Positions 52,496 to 61,583 of a DNA stretch of 64,000 bases are shown here, one piece after another (the stretch's first letter is position 1; every line of letters begins with the position of its first letter). Location: contig CAWFFZ010000003.1 in the NCBI GenBank assembly GCA_963815295.1, forward strand, positions 372,001 to 436,000, written 5' to 3'. The notes below the pieces were generated by a model, which was not told where the DNA came from, ran no database searches, and saw nothing but the letters and a program-made list of their open reading frames with translations. The DNA is from JACDHG01 sp963815295 (GTDB taxonomy: Bacteria > Actinomycetota > Actinomycetes > Propionibacteriales > Nocardioidaceae). A program made the translations under genes and the position numbers.

Positions 52496-53434
52496 ATGCT
52501 CCTCGTGAGCGAGGAGCAGGTCGCGGCTGTCGTGGTGACGTGGAACCGCCGCCAACTCCTCGCCGAGTCGCTGCGGGCGATCGAGCAGCAGACACGTCCG
52601 CCGGATCGCGTCATCGTTGTCGACAACGCCTCCGACGACGGGACCGCCGAGCTGCTGGCCTCCGAGTTCGGCCATCTCCACACCATCCGATCGCGGTTCA
52701 ACACCGGTGGCGCCGGTGGCTTCGCCCTCGGTCTCGCTGCCGCGATCGACACGCCGTCTGAACTCGTCTGGCTGATGGACGACGACACCGTGCCTGAGCC
52801 GACGGCGCTCGCGGCCCTCGTTGACGCACGGCAGGGGTACGTCGGCAAACCACCGGCGTTGGTGGCCTCCCGCGTCGTCTGGACCGACGGTCGGGACCAC
52901 CCGATGAACACCCCACGGGACAAGCCGGGGGTGCGGGCCGAGGAGCGGGCAGCGGCCTCGTCGGTCGGCTGCATCCCAATCCGCTCGGCGTCATTTGTGT
53001 CCGTGCTCGTCGACGCCGCCCTCGTGCGCGAGCGGGGGCTCCCAGTTGCCGATTACTTCTTGTGGAACGACGACTTTGAGTTCACGACTCGCCTCATCCG
53101 CGGCCGCCGCGCCCTGTCCTGTCCCGCGTCGGTGGTGGTGCACAAGACGGCGACGTACGGCTCGACCGACTCCGACCCGGGGGAGCGCTTCTACTACGAG
53201 GTGCGCAACAAGCTCTGGCTGTTCCTAAGGTCGCGTGGGTTGAGCCCGACAGAGAAGGTCGTCTACGGCGCGTCGACCGTACGCCGTTGGGGCAAGACGA
53301 TCGCTCGTTCGCCGGACCGGCGGACCTTATGGCGGGCGCTGCGTCGCGGGCTCGTGGCAGGAGCGCGCACAGCGCCTCGGCCAACGGCTGAGATTCTTGC
53401 CGCGGCAACAAAGGGCGAGGCCGGGCGTGACTGA
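52496..53434 (+). CDS. glfT1: GT2 glycosyltransferase, GlfT1-like galactofuranosyltransferase
   Basis: 312 residues. The GT-A fold is clear: AVVVTWNRRQLLAESL, VDNASDDGTAELL, then the NTGGAGGFALG motif typical of galactofuranosyltransferases. The metal-binding WLMDDDTVP and a WNDDFEF catalytic-base region follow. It starts at ATG 52496, 9 bases after the LCP stop; GTG 52505 is possible. Together with Glf and Wzm/Wzt it resembles the mycobacterial Rv3781-3783/glf set, in which GlfT1 adds the first galactofuranose units to the lipid-linked acceptor. Confidence 0.85.
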   Translation: MLLVSEEQVAAVVVTWNRRQLLAESLRAIEQQTRPPDRVIVVDNASDDGTAELLASEFGHLHTIRSRFNTGGAGGFALGLAAAIDTPSELVWLMDDDTVPEPTALAALVDARQGYVGKPPALVASRVVWTDGRDHPMNTPRDKPGVRAEERAAASSVGCIPIRSASFVSVLVDAALVRERGLPVADYFLWNDDFEFTTRLIRGRRALSCPASVVVHKTATYGSTDSDPGERFYYEVRNKLWLFLRSRGLSPTEKVVYGASTVRRWGKTIARSPDRRTLWRALRRGLVAGARTAPRPTAEILAAATKGEAGRD

Positions 53435-54257
53435 GCCTTTCAGCCTGCTGATGAGTGTGTGGGGTGGAGACGACCCCGACTTCCTCGAGGCCGCGTTCCG
53501 TTCTGTCGTCCACGACCAGACACTTCCGCCCGACGACGTGGTGCTCGTGCAGGACGGACCGGTGCCGGAAGCCCTTGAGCAATGCATCACCGGACTCATC
53601 CACGCGTCGCCGGTGCGGACCACGCTGCTGGCGCTCGAGGCGAACGTCGGCCTCGGGTTGGCGCTCGACCAGGGAATGGCAGCCTGCGCCCACGACATCG
53701 TTGCGCGCATGGACGCCGACGACATCGCCTTGCCGCATCGGTTCGAGGTGCAGGTGCCCATCGTCGAAGGCGGGGTCGACCTCGTCGGCTCGTCACTGCT
53801 GGAGTTCGGCACCGACCCGGCCGACATCGTCGGCCGTCGGGTGCCGCCGATCGAGCCCGCCGAGATCGCCCGCTACGCGCGCTTCCACCAGCCGTTCAAC
53901 CACCCCACCGTCGTCTACCGCCGGGCGGCGGTCGAGGCGGCCGGCGGCTACCGGCATCTCGCGTTGATGGAGGACTACCTGCTCTTCGCGAAGATGATCA
54001 AGCAGGGCGTACGGGTCGCGAATGTCGCGGAGCCGCTCGTCCTCTACCGGGTGGGTGCGGGCGCCTACTCTCGCCGCGGCGGTGTGGCGTTGCTCAAGTC
54101 CGAATGGGCTCTCCAGCGCCGGCTGCATGAGATGCGTTTCACGTCCCGACGGCAGTACGTCCGGAATGTTGTAGTTCGCGGTGCCTACCGGCTCGTCCCG
54201 GAGCGACTACGCAAGGCGGCATACCGCCGACTCGTCGCGCGCAAAGGCGAGCGTTGA
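53427..54257 (+). CDS. GT2 family glycosyltransferase
   Basis: 276 residues from GTG 53427, overlapping glfT1 by 8 bases. GT-A motifs are FSLLMSVWGGDDPDFLEAAFRSV, DDVVLVQDGP, ARMDADDIALPHRF with the metal Asp pair, and LMEDYLLFAKMIKQG near the acceptor site. It is closer to WcaA/rhamnosyl- or galactosyl-type enzymes than to GlfT1. There is no membrane segment. It should add a further sugar to the galactan linker or side chain; donor unknown. A 92-base gap with a possible promoter separates it from glf. Confidence 0.85.
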   Translation: MTEPFSLLMSVWGGDDPDFLEAAFRSVVHDQTLPPDDVVLVQDGPVPEALEQCITGLIHASPVRTTLLALEANVGLGLALDQGMAACAHDIVARMDADDIALPHRFEVQVPIVEGGVDLVGSSLLEFGTDPADIVGRRVPPIEPAEIARYARFHQPFNHPTVVYRRAAVEAAGGYRHLALMEDYLLFAKMIKQGVRVANVAEPLVLYRVGAGAYSRRGGVALLKSEWALQRRLHEMRFTSRRQYVRNVVVRGAYRLVPERLRKAAYRRLVARKGER

Positions 54258-54292
54258 ACTCGACAATGCAAAGAAGCGGGCTGGGCGGCCAC

Positions 54293-54298
54293 TAGACT
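54293..54298 (+). promoter_or_regulatory. Candidate -10 element upstream of glf
   Basis: TAGACT lies 52 bases before the glf start in the only sizeable gap of the galactan run. No good -35 is seen, so this is weak evidence for an internal promoter. Confidence 0.3.
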
Positions 54299-54349
54299 TG
54301 CTGCGCTCGCGCCCGGGGCGGATCGCTCGGCGCACCGACCAGGAGACTC

Positions 54350-55528
54350 ATGACGCACGCAGACCTCGTTGTAGTGGGCGCAGGCCTGTTTGGCCTGACG
54401 ATCGCCGAGCGGTGCGCTGTCGACCTGGGTCTCAAGGTCCTCATCCTCGACCGCCGCGACCATGTCGGCGGCAACGCCTACAGCGCCCCCGAGCCGGAGA
54501 CCGGCATCGAGGTACACAAGTACGGTGCCCACCTCTTCCACACGTCCAACGAGCGCGTCTGGGAGTACGTCAGCCGCTTCACGAAGTTCACCGAATACCA
54601 GCACCGCGTCTTCACTCAGTACGACGGCCAGGTCTACTCGTTCCCGATGAATCTCGGCCTCATCAACCAGTTCTTCGGCAAGTCCCACACCCCCGAAGAG
54701 GCGCGCGCCCTGGTCGCCGAGCAAGCGAGCGAGATCGACACCAAAGACGCGAAGAACCTTGAGGAGAAGGCCATCTCGCTGATCGGCCGCCCGCTCTACG
54801 AAGCCTTCGTGAAGGGCTACACCGCCAAGCAGTGGCAGACCGACCCGAAGGAGCTCGCGGCAGAGATCATCACCCGGCTCCCGGTCCGATACACGTTCAA
54901 CAACCGCTACTTCAACGACAAGTACGAAGGCCTCCCGGTCGACGGCTACACCGCCTGGCTGGAGCGGATGGTCGACCACCCCAACATCGAGGTGCGGCTC
55001 AACGCCGACTTCTTCGATGTTCGAGACGAGTACGTCGGTAAGGTCCCGATCGTCTACACGGGCCCCCTCGACGCCTACTTCGGCAACTCCGCTGGCCAGC
55101 TTTCGTGGCGCACCGTCGACCTCGACGTCTCGGTCCAGCCCGTCGGCGACTTCCAGGGCACGTCTGTGATGAACTACGCCGGCGAGGACGTCCCCTACAC
55201 CCGGATCCTCGAGTTCCGTCACTTCCATCCCGAGCGTGACTGGTACCCGAAGGACAAGACCGTGATCGTCCACGAGTACTCCCGGTTCGCCGAGCCTGCC
55301 GACGAGCCGTATTACCCGATCAACACAGCCGACGACCGCGCGAAGCTGTTGCAGTACCGCGAGCTCGCCAAGGCAGAGCCCAATGTGCTTTTCGGCGGTC
55401 GGCTCGGCACCTACAAGTACCTCGACATGCACATGGCGATCGGGTCGGCGCTGACGATGTTCGACAACATCCTGCGCCCGCATTTCGCCGATGGTGTCCC
55501 ACTCGTGAGCGGCGGGGTGGAGGAGTGA
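54350..55528 (+). CDS. glf: UDP-galactopyranose mutase
   Basis: FAD enzyme converting UDP-galactopyranose to UDP-galactofuranose, the donor for galactan. Length is 392 residues. FAD-binding VVGAGLFGLTIAE, RRDHVGGNAY, HKYGAHLFHTSNE and the substrate region RYTFNNRYFNDKYEGLPVDGYTAW are present. The mobile loop has KQWQTDPKEL, and GRLGTYKYLDMHMAIGSAL is the C-terminal FAD contact. Its stop overlaps the wzm GTG start by four bases. Its presence shows the organism makes a galactofuranose polymer. Confidence 0.97.
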   Translation: MTHADLVVVGAGLFGLTIAERCAVDLGLKVLILDRRDHVGGNAYSAPEPETGIEVHKYGAHLFHTSNERVWEYVSRFTKFTEYQHRVFTQYDGQVYSFPMNLGLINQFFGKSHTPEEARALVAEQASEIDTKDAKNLEEKAISLIGRPLYEAFVKGYTAKQWQTDPKELAAEIITRLPVRYTFNNRYFNDKYEGLPVDGYTAWLERMVDHPNIEVRLNADFFDVRDEYVGKVPIVYTGPLDAYFGNSAGQLSWRTVDLDVSVQPVGDFQGTSVMNYAGEDVPYTRILEFRHFHPERDWYPKDKTVIVHEYSRFAEPADEPYYPINTADDRAKLLQYRELAKAEPNVLFGGRLGTYKYLDMHMAIGSALTMFDNILRPHFADGVPLVSGGVEE

Positions 55529-56427
55529 GCGTCGAGGTCAGGAAGCCGGCGGCGGCGAGCCCTCTGGAGCCGATGGTCAACCCTGGCCGGATCGGCGGAC
55601 TCCTCGACGTCTTCCGCCGCCGCTACCTGCTGAAGCTCCTCGTCCGCAAGGAGCTGAAGGTCCGCTATCAGGGCTCAGTGATCGGACTGGCCTGGTCGTA
55701 CATCAAACCTGCTGTCCGGTTCGCCATGTACTACTGGGTCATCGGCCTGATCATGACCCGACCGATGGAGAACCGCGCGCTGCACATCTTCGCCGGCATG
55801 ATCATGGTGTCGTTCTTCACGAACGCCCTGTCGGCAGGCACCAAGTCGGTCGTGCGCAACAACTCGCTCGTCCGCAAGATCAACCTGCCGCGGGAGATGT
55901 TCCCGGTGGCGTCGATCCTCGTGTCCGCCTACCACATGATCCCGATGTACGTGATCATCCTGATCGCCTGCGCGGCCATCGGTTGGCAGCCCGATCCCAT
56001 GGCCGTGCTCGCCGCGCTGCTGGCTCTTGCCATCGTGCTCGTCTGGGGGCTGGCGACAGCCCTGCTCCTCAGCGCCCTGAACGTGTTCTTCCGGGACATG
56101 TCGAACGTCGTGGACGTCGTGCAGACGGTGATCACGTGGACCGTGCCGATGATCTACCCGTTCGTCATCATCGCTGAGAAGTTCGAGCAGGCGCACCAGG
56201 TGTTTTACGAGCTGTACCTGGCCAGCCCGCTGTGCATTGCCGTGCTGCTCAACGATCGGGCTTTCTGGATCCCGGCCTCTGACAACCCAGAGACGGAAGT
56301 CGCCGTGCAGCTGCCGTCGTACCTCTTTGAGCGCGGGGCAATCATGCTGGTGCTCGGCCTCGTCTTCGTCGGCATCGCGCAGAAGGTGTTCTCCCGCCTC
56401 GAGGGCCGATTCGCGGAGAAGCTCTGA
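55525..56427 (+). CDS. wzm: ABC-2 type polysaccharide exporter permease (Wzm)
   Basis: 300 residues with about six transmembrane helices (for example FAMYYWVIGLIM, MIPMYVIILIACAAIGW, IVLVWGLATALLLSALNVFF). The YLLKLLVRKELKVRYQGSVIGLAWSYIKP amphipathic opening is the hallmark of O-antigen/teichoic acid exporters. It is coupled to glf upstream and to wzt downstream through TGATG. With Wzt it should flip or export the lipid-linked galactan. Confidence 0.93.
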   Translation: MSVEVRKPAAASPLEPMVNPGRIGGLLDVFRRRYLLKLLVRKELKVRYQGSVIGLAWSYIKPAVRFAMYYWVIGLIMTRPMENRALHIFAGMIMVSFFTNALSAGTKSVVRNNSLVRKINLPREMFPVASILVSAYHMIPMYVIILIACAAIGWQPDPMAVLAALLALAIVLVWGLATALLLSALNVFFRDMSNVVDVVQTVITWTVPMIYPFVIIAEKFEQAHQVFYELYLASPLCIAVLLNDRAFWIPASDNPETEVAVQLPSYLFERGAIMLVLGLVFVGIAQKVFSRLEGRFAEKL

Positions 56428-57173
56428 TGGCCGAGTCGATCATCGTGGAGGGAGCCTCCAAGCACTTCAAGCTCGCCAACCACAAGACGATCAAGCAGCT
56501 GGCGGTCAGGGCTGCCAAGCGACGGCCGCTGAGCACTTCGTTCACGGCGCTCGAGGACATCTCCTTCTCACTCAACCAGGGCGACAGCATCGCGCTGATG
56601 GGTCTTAACGGCTCCGGCAAGAGCACGTTGCTCAAGCTCATCTCCGGCGTGATGTCGCCCGACAAGGGGCAGGTGCTCACCCGTGGGCGGATCGCCGGCC
56701 TGATCGAGGTGGGAGCGGGCTTCCACCCGGAGCTGACCGGACGCGAGAACGTCTATCTCAACGGTGCCATCCTCGGGATGAGCGAACGCGAGATCGATGC
56801 CAAGTTCGACGCGATCGTCGAGTTCGCCGAGATGGGAAAGTTTCTCGGCAGCGAGGTGCGGCACTACTCGTCGGGCATGTTCATGCGGCTGGCGTTCGCC
56901 GTGGCGGTGCACACCGAGTGCGACATCTTCCTCATCGACGAGGTGCTGGCCGTCGGTGACCAGCCCTTCAAGCGCAAGTGCATCAGGCGGATCATCGAGC
57001 TCAAGAACGAAGGCCGCACGATGGTGTTCGTCAGCCACAACCCCAAGCAGGTGGTCCGGTTGTGCACGCGCGGGCTCGTCCTCGAGCAAGGCAGGCTGGC
57101 CTTCGAGGGCTCAGCCGCTGACGCTGTGCGCACGATCGGTTACCGGCTAGATGAGGACGAAGACGACGACTAG
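56427..57173 (+). CDS. wzt: ABC-2 type polysaccharide exporter ATPase (Wzt)
   Basis: 248 residues. An N-terminal segment before Walker A (HKTIKQLAVRAAKRRP) is typical of glycan exporters. Walker A is GLNGSGKST, the signature is YSSGMFMRL, Walker B is DIFLIDEVLAVGD and VFVSHN has the switch His. There is no C-terminal carbohydrate-binding domain, so export does not rely on chain-terminal recognition by Wzt. This matches the actinobacterial galactan exporter. The very acidic tail (DEDEDDD) ends the operon. Confidence 0.94.
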   Translation: MAESIIVEGASKHFKLANHKTIKQLAVRAAKRRPLSTSFTALEDISFSLNQGDSIALMGLNGSGKSTLLKLISGVMSPDKGQVLTRGRIAGLIEVGAGFHPELTGRENVYLNGAILGMSEREIDAKFDAIVEFAEMGKFLGSEVRHYSSGMFMRLAFAVAVHTECDIFLIDEVLAVGDQPFKRKCIRRIIELKNEGRTMVFVSHNPKQVVRLCTRGLVLEQGRLAFEGSAADAVRTIGYRLDEDEDDD

Positions 57174-57187
57174 CGGCGGAATCCCAC

Positions 57188-57207
57188 GAACTACGCAGTT
57201 GTAGTTC
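57188..57207. repeat. Inverted repeat between wzt and the PGRP gene
   Basis: GAACTAC (57188-57194) pairs with GTAGTTC (57201-57207) around six bases, 15 bases after the wzt stop and 80 before the next start. It is not GC-rich and has no T-run, so an operator is more likely than a terminator. It is the main feature of the 113-base gap. Confidence 0.45.
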
Positions 57208-57286
57208 ACTCATTGTGCTTGCGCGATCACTGAGGCTGTTGTGACAGTTGGGAGCCATGTGATCAGAAGCCATCATCGGAGTCGTC

Positions 57287-60022
57287 GTGCCCGCCCTCCC
57301 CCCTGCCCGGTTCACCGCGTTTCTTGCTGCCGTGCTGGCGGTCGGGCTGATGCCCTGGGGATCCGCGGCCAGTGGCTCGCAGTCACGGATCGTCGCGCGG
57401 CCCTCTCCCATCCAGGCATCGGGACCAGCGCTCGAGTCCCAGCGGCCGGTGGCGCCGACAGTCCGGTCGATCCCTGTCTCCGGCGTCGCTCCCGAGGGGC
57501 TGGCCGCTCTCGCGCCGGCGGCAGCGCAGCGCGCTCGGACGACGTACGAAGCGTTAAGCCGACCCGTGCCCTCCGACGGCTTCGCGGTCACCGGCGTGAC
57601 CTGGTCCGGGCGAGTGTCCGAGGGCGTGAGCTTCGCCCTCCGCACTCGCACCGACGGCGCTTGGTCAGCATGGACGGAGCTCGAGTACGACGCTGAGCAT
57701 GGTCCGAGCCCAACCTCGGCCGAAGCCGCAGCCGCCCGGCCGGGGACAGACCCGTTCGTGGTCGGCGACGTCGACGACATTCAGCTGCGGGCCACGAGCC
57801 CTGACGGCAAAGCGCCCGCAGAGTTGACCCTGTCGGTTATCGACCCGGGTGTTTCGCAAGGCAAGGCCCCCACGTCGCAGGCGTCGGCCGCGACAGTGCC
57901 GGTGCAAACCGCCTCGCCAACTCCGCAGCCGACGATCTACTCCCGCTCGGCATGGGGAGCGGACGAGCGGTTGCGCGACTGCTGCGTCGAGTACGGCGAA
58001 GTGCATGCCGGCTATGTGCACCACACGGTCAACTCCAACGACTACACCCGGGCTGAGGTGCCGGCGATCCTGCGTGGCATCTACGCCTACCACACGCAGA
58101 GCCGGGGCTGGCGCGACATTGGCTACAACTTCCTGGTCGACAAGTTCGGCCGGATCTGGGAGGGGCGCTACGGCGGGATCGCGCTGCCCGTCGTCGGTGC
58201 CCACACACTCGACTACAACGAGAACTCGTTCGCGGGCTCCGCGATCGGGAACTTCGAAACGGCCAGACCGTCGGCCGCGATGCTCGACGCCTACGCGCGG
58301 CTGTTTGCCTGGAAGCTGAGCCTGCACGGCGTGCGGCCGGGCTCGAGGCAGAACGTCGCAGGTACGACGTTCGACGCGATCAGTGGTCACCGCGACGCGG
58401 CCCAGACCGCCTGTCCTGGCAAGTACCTGTACCAGCGGATCGCAGCTATCACCGTCAAGGCGTCGATGTACCAGCACGGGTTCGGCGGCCGCGACATGCA
58501 CCGCTCGTTCCTGCTCGACAGCCGGCCCGACGTGCTGTTGGTGCGGCCCAAGAACGGTGCTGTCTCCACCGCCCGCGGCACCGGCGGGCCTGGCTTCGCT
58601 GCGGCGAAGGCCGCCATCGCAGGCTTCAGCGGTCGGGACCAGATCACCGCAGTTTTCGACGTCACCGGTGACAAGCGCGGCGACCTGACGACCCGCTCGG
58701 CCACCACCGGCCAGACCGTCATCCATCCTGGCCGCCAAGACGGCACGTTCGGCGCACCGGTTCATCCGACCACTCAATGGGCAGGCACCGACCTGTTCGC
58801 CGGGCCGGGCGATGTCACCGGAGACGGCCTTGCTGACGTGGTCGCGCGTCGTACGACGAACGCGGACCTGCTTGTGTACGCCGGTCGTGGCGACGGCACG
58901 TTCCGCGCGGGACGGGTTGCACGGACCGCTCTCGCCGGTGTCGACGCGCTGACGGCGGGGGGCGACTTCAACAGAGATGGCGATGCCGACCTCATCGCAC
59001 GTGGTAGCAGGGGCGTGTTGTGGCTCCTCCCTGGCGATGGAACCGGGTTGTTCCCGGTGAGCCAGCACCTTTCTGCCGGCTGGAAGGCACACGACGTCAT
59101 CATGGGTGGCCTCGACCTCAGCGGAGACGGCCGGCCAGATGTCGCTGCCCGCGACTCCCGGACCGGCAACGTGCGGATCTTCGCGAACATCGGCGGCGGA
59201 GCGCTCTCGCCGGCGATCTCGACAACGGCGACCCCTGGCCGTCCGTGGACACTCAGCAGAGACCTGTCCGGTGACCGCCGCCCCGACCTCGTCTCGCTCA
59301 CCAAGACCGGTGGGCTCGTCGTGCAGCCCGCGCGCCGCCAGAACTGGCTGGCGCCGATCCGTCACCGCGGCCAGTCATGGACAGGTGCCATCCGCGTCAT
59401 GATCGTGGGCGACTGGGACCGCGATGGCTATGTCGACGCAATGGCCCGGGAGCGCGGAACAGGCACGATGGCGCTGTTCCGCGGGCTCGCATCTGGAGGC
59501 TTCGCAGCACGAAGTCGCGGGTGGCGCGGTTGGCAGAGCCGATCACTCGTCACACCGGTGGGCGACTTCGACGGCGACGGTCGCCCCGACCTGATGGCCA
59601 GGGCATCCGATGGGCACATCTGGCTCTACCCCGGCCGCGGCATCAAGCGCTTCGGCAGCCCAGTGATCATGCGATCGTCACTACCTCGTGGGTCGTCGGT
59701 GGTTTCGGTCGGCCTGTGGAACAAGGACGGTGCGCCCGACGTGCTCGTGCGGCTAGTGTCCGGGACGATGCTGCTCTACCCCGGCAACGGTCCCGGTGGC
59801 CTCGACGACCCCATCCGGATGGGCTCCGGGTTCGAGCGGTACGACGCGCTGATCGGCGGGGGAGACCTAACCGGCGACGGGCAGGTCGACCTGCTCGGAC
59901 GCAGTGATGATGGCCGAGTGTGGCTGATTCCCGGCCGACAGTCGTCGGCCAAGCGGCCGGGCGGCACCTTCACGGCACGCAGCTATGTCGGCTCGGAGTG
60001 GGGCGGCTACATCTTCGGCTGA
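57287..60022 (+). CDS. Secreted PGRP amidase with nine FG-GAP/VCBS-like repeats
   Basis: 911 residues from GTG 57287, exported by an N-terminal signal (about 1-28, ending GSAASG). Residues 100-190 hold the same beta-rich module as the other PGRP protein (VSFALRTRTDGAWSAWTEL). The PGRP domain is about 216-390, with VHHTV, GWRDIGYNF and SGHRDAAQTACPG giving the zinc and catalytic residues. From about 455 to 905, nine repeats of about 50 residues carry DxDxDGxxD-like calcium sites (for example GDVTGDGLAD, GDFNRDGDAD, GDFDGDGRPD), probably a beta-propeller. It follows the galactan exporter genes and overlaps the TIGR03089 gene by 16 bases. Confidence 0.9.
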   Translation: MPALPPARFTAFLAAVLAVGLMPWGSAASGSQSRIVARPSPIQASGPALESQRPVAPTVRSIPVSGVAPEGLAALAPAAAQRARTTYEALSRPVPSDGFAVTGVTWSGRVSEGVSFALRTRTDGAWSAWTELEYDAEHGPSPTSAEAAAARPGTDPFVVGDVDDIQLRATSPDGKAPAELTLSVIDPGVSQGKAPTSQASAATVPVQTASPTPQPTIYSRSAWGADERLRDCCVEYGEVHAGYVHHTVNSNDYTRAEVPAILRGIYAYHTQSRGWRDIGYNFLVDKFGRIWEGRYGGIALPVVGAHTLDYNENSFAGSAIGNFETARPSAAMLDAYARLFAWKLSLHGVRPGSRQNVAGTTFDAISGHRDAAQTACPGKYLYQRIAAITVKASMYQHGFGGRDMHRSFLLDSRPDVLLVRPKNGAVSTARGTGGPGFAAAKAAIAGFSGRDQITAVFDVTGDKRGDLTTRSATTGQTVIHPGRQDGTFGAPVHPTTQWAGTDLFAGPGDVTGDGLADVVARRTTNADLLVYAGRGDGTFRAGRVARTALAGVDALTAGGDFNRDGDADLIARGSRGVLWLLPGDGTGLFPVSQHLSAGWKAHDVIMGGLDLSGDGRPDVAARDSRTGNVRIFANIGGGALSPAISTTATPGRPWTLSRDLSGDRRPDLVSLTKTGGLVVQPARRQNWLAPIRHRGQSWTGAIRVMIVGDWDRDGYVDAMARERGTGTMALFRGLASGGFAARSRGWRGWQSRSLVTPVGDFDGDGRPDLMARASDGHIWLYPGRGIKRFGSPVIMRSSLPRGSSVVSVGLWNKDGAPDVLVRLVSGTMLLYPGNGPGGLDDPIRMGSGFERYDALIGGGDLTGDGQVDLLGRSDDGRVWLIPGRQSSAKRPGGTFTARSYVGSEWGGYIFG

Positions 60023-60759
60023 GACCAGATGCGGCACGTGACGCGTTCTTGCTCGGACAAGCGATCTGCCGCCGCCTGGCTCGTGTTGGTCACGAGCACG
60101 AGCGAGCCGGCGACGCCGAGGCAGGCGCACAGGCCGCCCACCAGGCCGTTAGGCGTGGCCGGACTCATGTCCGTCATCAACCTGCCTCCCGGCTCTAACC
60201 CCGCGGCTTCAGCGGCAGCCGACGCCTGCCGCATCAGGTCCACGGCCGACAGCGGCGCATTCCACGACACGGCCGCGGCAGCCATCGGCCGCTGGTCGAC
60301 CAGCACATCGGGCTGAGGCGGCACCTCTATCGCGAAGTCGAGCCACCCAGCCGGCAGCGGCTCGGTGAACCGTCCACCCAGAGGGCGCAGCGCCGAAGCG
60401 ACCACATCACTGGCCTGGGCGCCTCCGTCGTACGCCTCGACGGCTTGCGGCCCGACGATCCGTACGTCGGCGTCTGCCTCGGGCGACACCAGCGTCAGGC
60501 CAGCGGCCCACACGCCGAGCACGCTGACGGCAGTCTGCCAGTGCGCGGGGAGCTCGACCGTCGCCGTCGCGCCGAGATCGTGGCCGAGGTCGCCGGCCAG
60601 GAGGTTGGCGATCTTGCTGACCCAGTTTTCGACCGTGACGACGCTGAGCTCGACACGTTCGCCGGTCGCTCCGTCGTGGAACGTGACGAGAGGTTGCGAC
60701 GGCACACTGCGCAGCATCGCCGTCAGCGCGGCCAACGGGTCCGGAGGCGGCGCAGGCAT
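60007..60759 (-). CDS. TIGR03089 family protein (AMP-binding-like, degenerate)
   Basis: 250 residues from ATG 60759. It matches the actinobacterial TIGR03089 family, which looks like the N-terminal part of AMP-binding enzymes. Readable segments are PLVTFHDGATGERVELSVVTVENWVSKIANLLAGDLG and AVSVLGVWAAGLTLVSPEAD. The adenylate-binding SGTTG-type loop and the catalytic C-terminal domain are missing, so adenylation is unlikely. In mycobacteria its homologue sits next to an LCP gene (cpsA) and GDP-mannose genes, a context preserved here. The function is unknown. Confidence 0.85.
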   Translation of the reverse strand: MPAPPPDPLAALTAMLRSVPSQPLVTFHDGATGERVELSVVTVENWVSKIANLLAGDLGHDLGATATVELPAHWQTAVSVLGVWAAGLTLVSPEADADVRIVGPQAVEAYDGGAQASDVVASALRPLGGRFTEPLPAGWLDFAIEVPPQPDVLVDQRPMAAAAVSWNAPLSAVDLMRQASAAAEAAGLEPGGRLMTDMSPATPNGLVGGLCACLGVAGSLVLVTNTSQAAADRLSEQERVTCRIWSQPKM

Positions 60760-60859
60760 GGCGCCACTGTAGAACCCGCCCAGAAGATACCGGAAATCCG
60801 GTTTGGCCGGAGACCACCGGGGTACGACGGATGCACCAAACACTCCTATAGGGGGAGCC

Positions 60860-61480
60860 ATGAACTATTTCAAGAGCGGTGCGACCGGTGTCGCCGCCGC
60901 CGTCGTCATCGCCATCGTCGCCACACTCGTCCCGGGTGCGCAGGCGACGCCTCAACCCAGCACCAGCGCCGTCGATCCTGCCAGCGGCGTGCACCAGGTG
61001 GCCGCTCAGGCTGCGGCAGCTCGGCAGGGCTCGGTCACGAGCCGGCTGCGGGGCACGTTCGGAAGGGCAGGGACCGTCCGGGGAACGTTCGACCCGAAGC
61101 GCTTCACGGTCAAGCACGGGAATGCGTACGCGACCGGAATCGTCCACGCGACCCTGCGCCGTGGTGACGGGACCATCGTCGGCACCGCCCACAAGCAGGC
61201 CACGCTTCTCCTGAGGGACAACCAGGCCGCGAAGTCCGCCGAGCTCGGCCGCACCTGCCGGATCCTCGATCTGGTGCTAGGGCCGCTCGACCTCGACCTG
61301 CTCGGTCTGAGAGTGCACCTCAATCGAGTGGTGCTCAATATCGTCGCTGCCTCAGGCGCCGGGGCACTCCTCGGCAATCTCCTCTGCGCCGTGGCGGGCC
61401 TGCTCGACAGCACCGGGTTGCTGGAACTGCTCAGGTTGTCGAATGCACTCAACCGGATCCTCTCCATCCTCAGGGTCTGA
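60860..61480 (+). CDS. Secreted conserved hypothetical protein
   Basis: 206 residues from ATG 60860, preceded by GGGGGAG. A signal peptide (about 1-31, ending AQA) indicates export. The mature part has a short basic stretch (RLRGTFGRAGTVRGTFDPKRF). A conserved-looking C-terminal block follows: TCRILDLVLGPLDLDLLGLRVHLNRV, then AGALLGNLLCAVAGLLD. Two Cys in that block could form a disulfide. I recall this block in uncharacterised secreted proteins of several phyla. It is followed by a strong hairpin and is probably monocistronic. Function unknown. Confidence 0.7.
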   Translation: MNYFKSGATGVAAAVVIAIVATLVPGAQATPQPSTSAVDPASGVHQVAAQAAAARQGSVTSRLRGTFGRAGTVRGTFDPKRFTVKHGNAYATGIVHATLRRGDGTIVGTAHKQATLLLRDNQAAKSAELGRTCRILDLVLGPLDLDLLGLRVHLNRVVLNIVAASGAGALLGNLLCAVAGLLDSTGLLELLRLSNALNRILSILRV

Positions 61481-61519
61481 CCCGACTCAAGGTTGCCGAG
61501 CTTCGCTCGCCCATCAGCG

Positions 61520-61550
61520 GTGCCCCGGTCGACGCGCTCGACCGGGGCAC
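61520..61550. terminator. 13-bp perfect hairpin after the secreted hypothetical gene
   Basis: GTGCCCCGGTCGA (61520-61532) pairs perfectly with TCGACCGGGGCAC (61538-61550) with a 5-base loop, 40 bases after the stop. There is no T-run, as often seen for actinobacterial terminators. The 103-base gap holds little else. Confidence 0.75.
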
Positions 61551-61583
61551 TGTACGTCGGCGGTCGATGGCTGACCTGATTGG

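Noticed and set aside
57665..59365. 566-codon open frame opposite the PGRP/FG-GAP gene
   Set aside because: A mirror of the repeat-bearing gene; no motif, no ribosome site.
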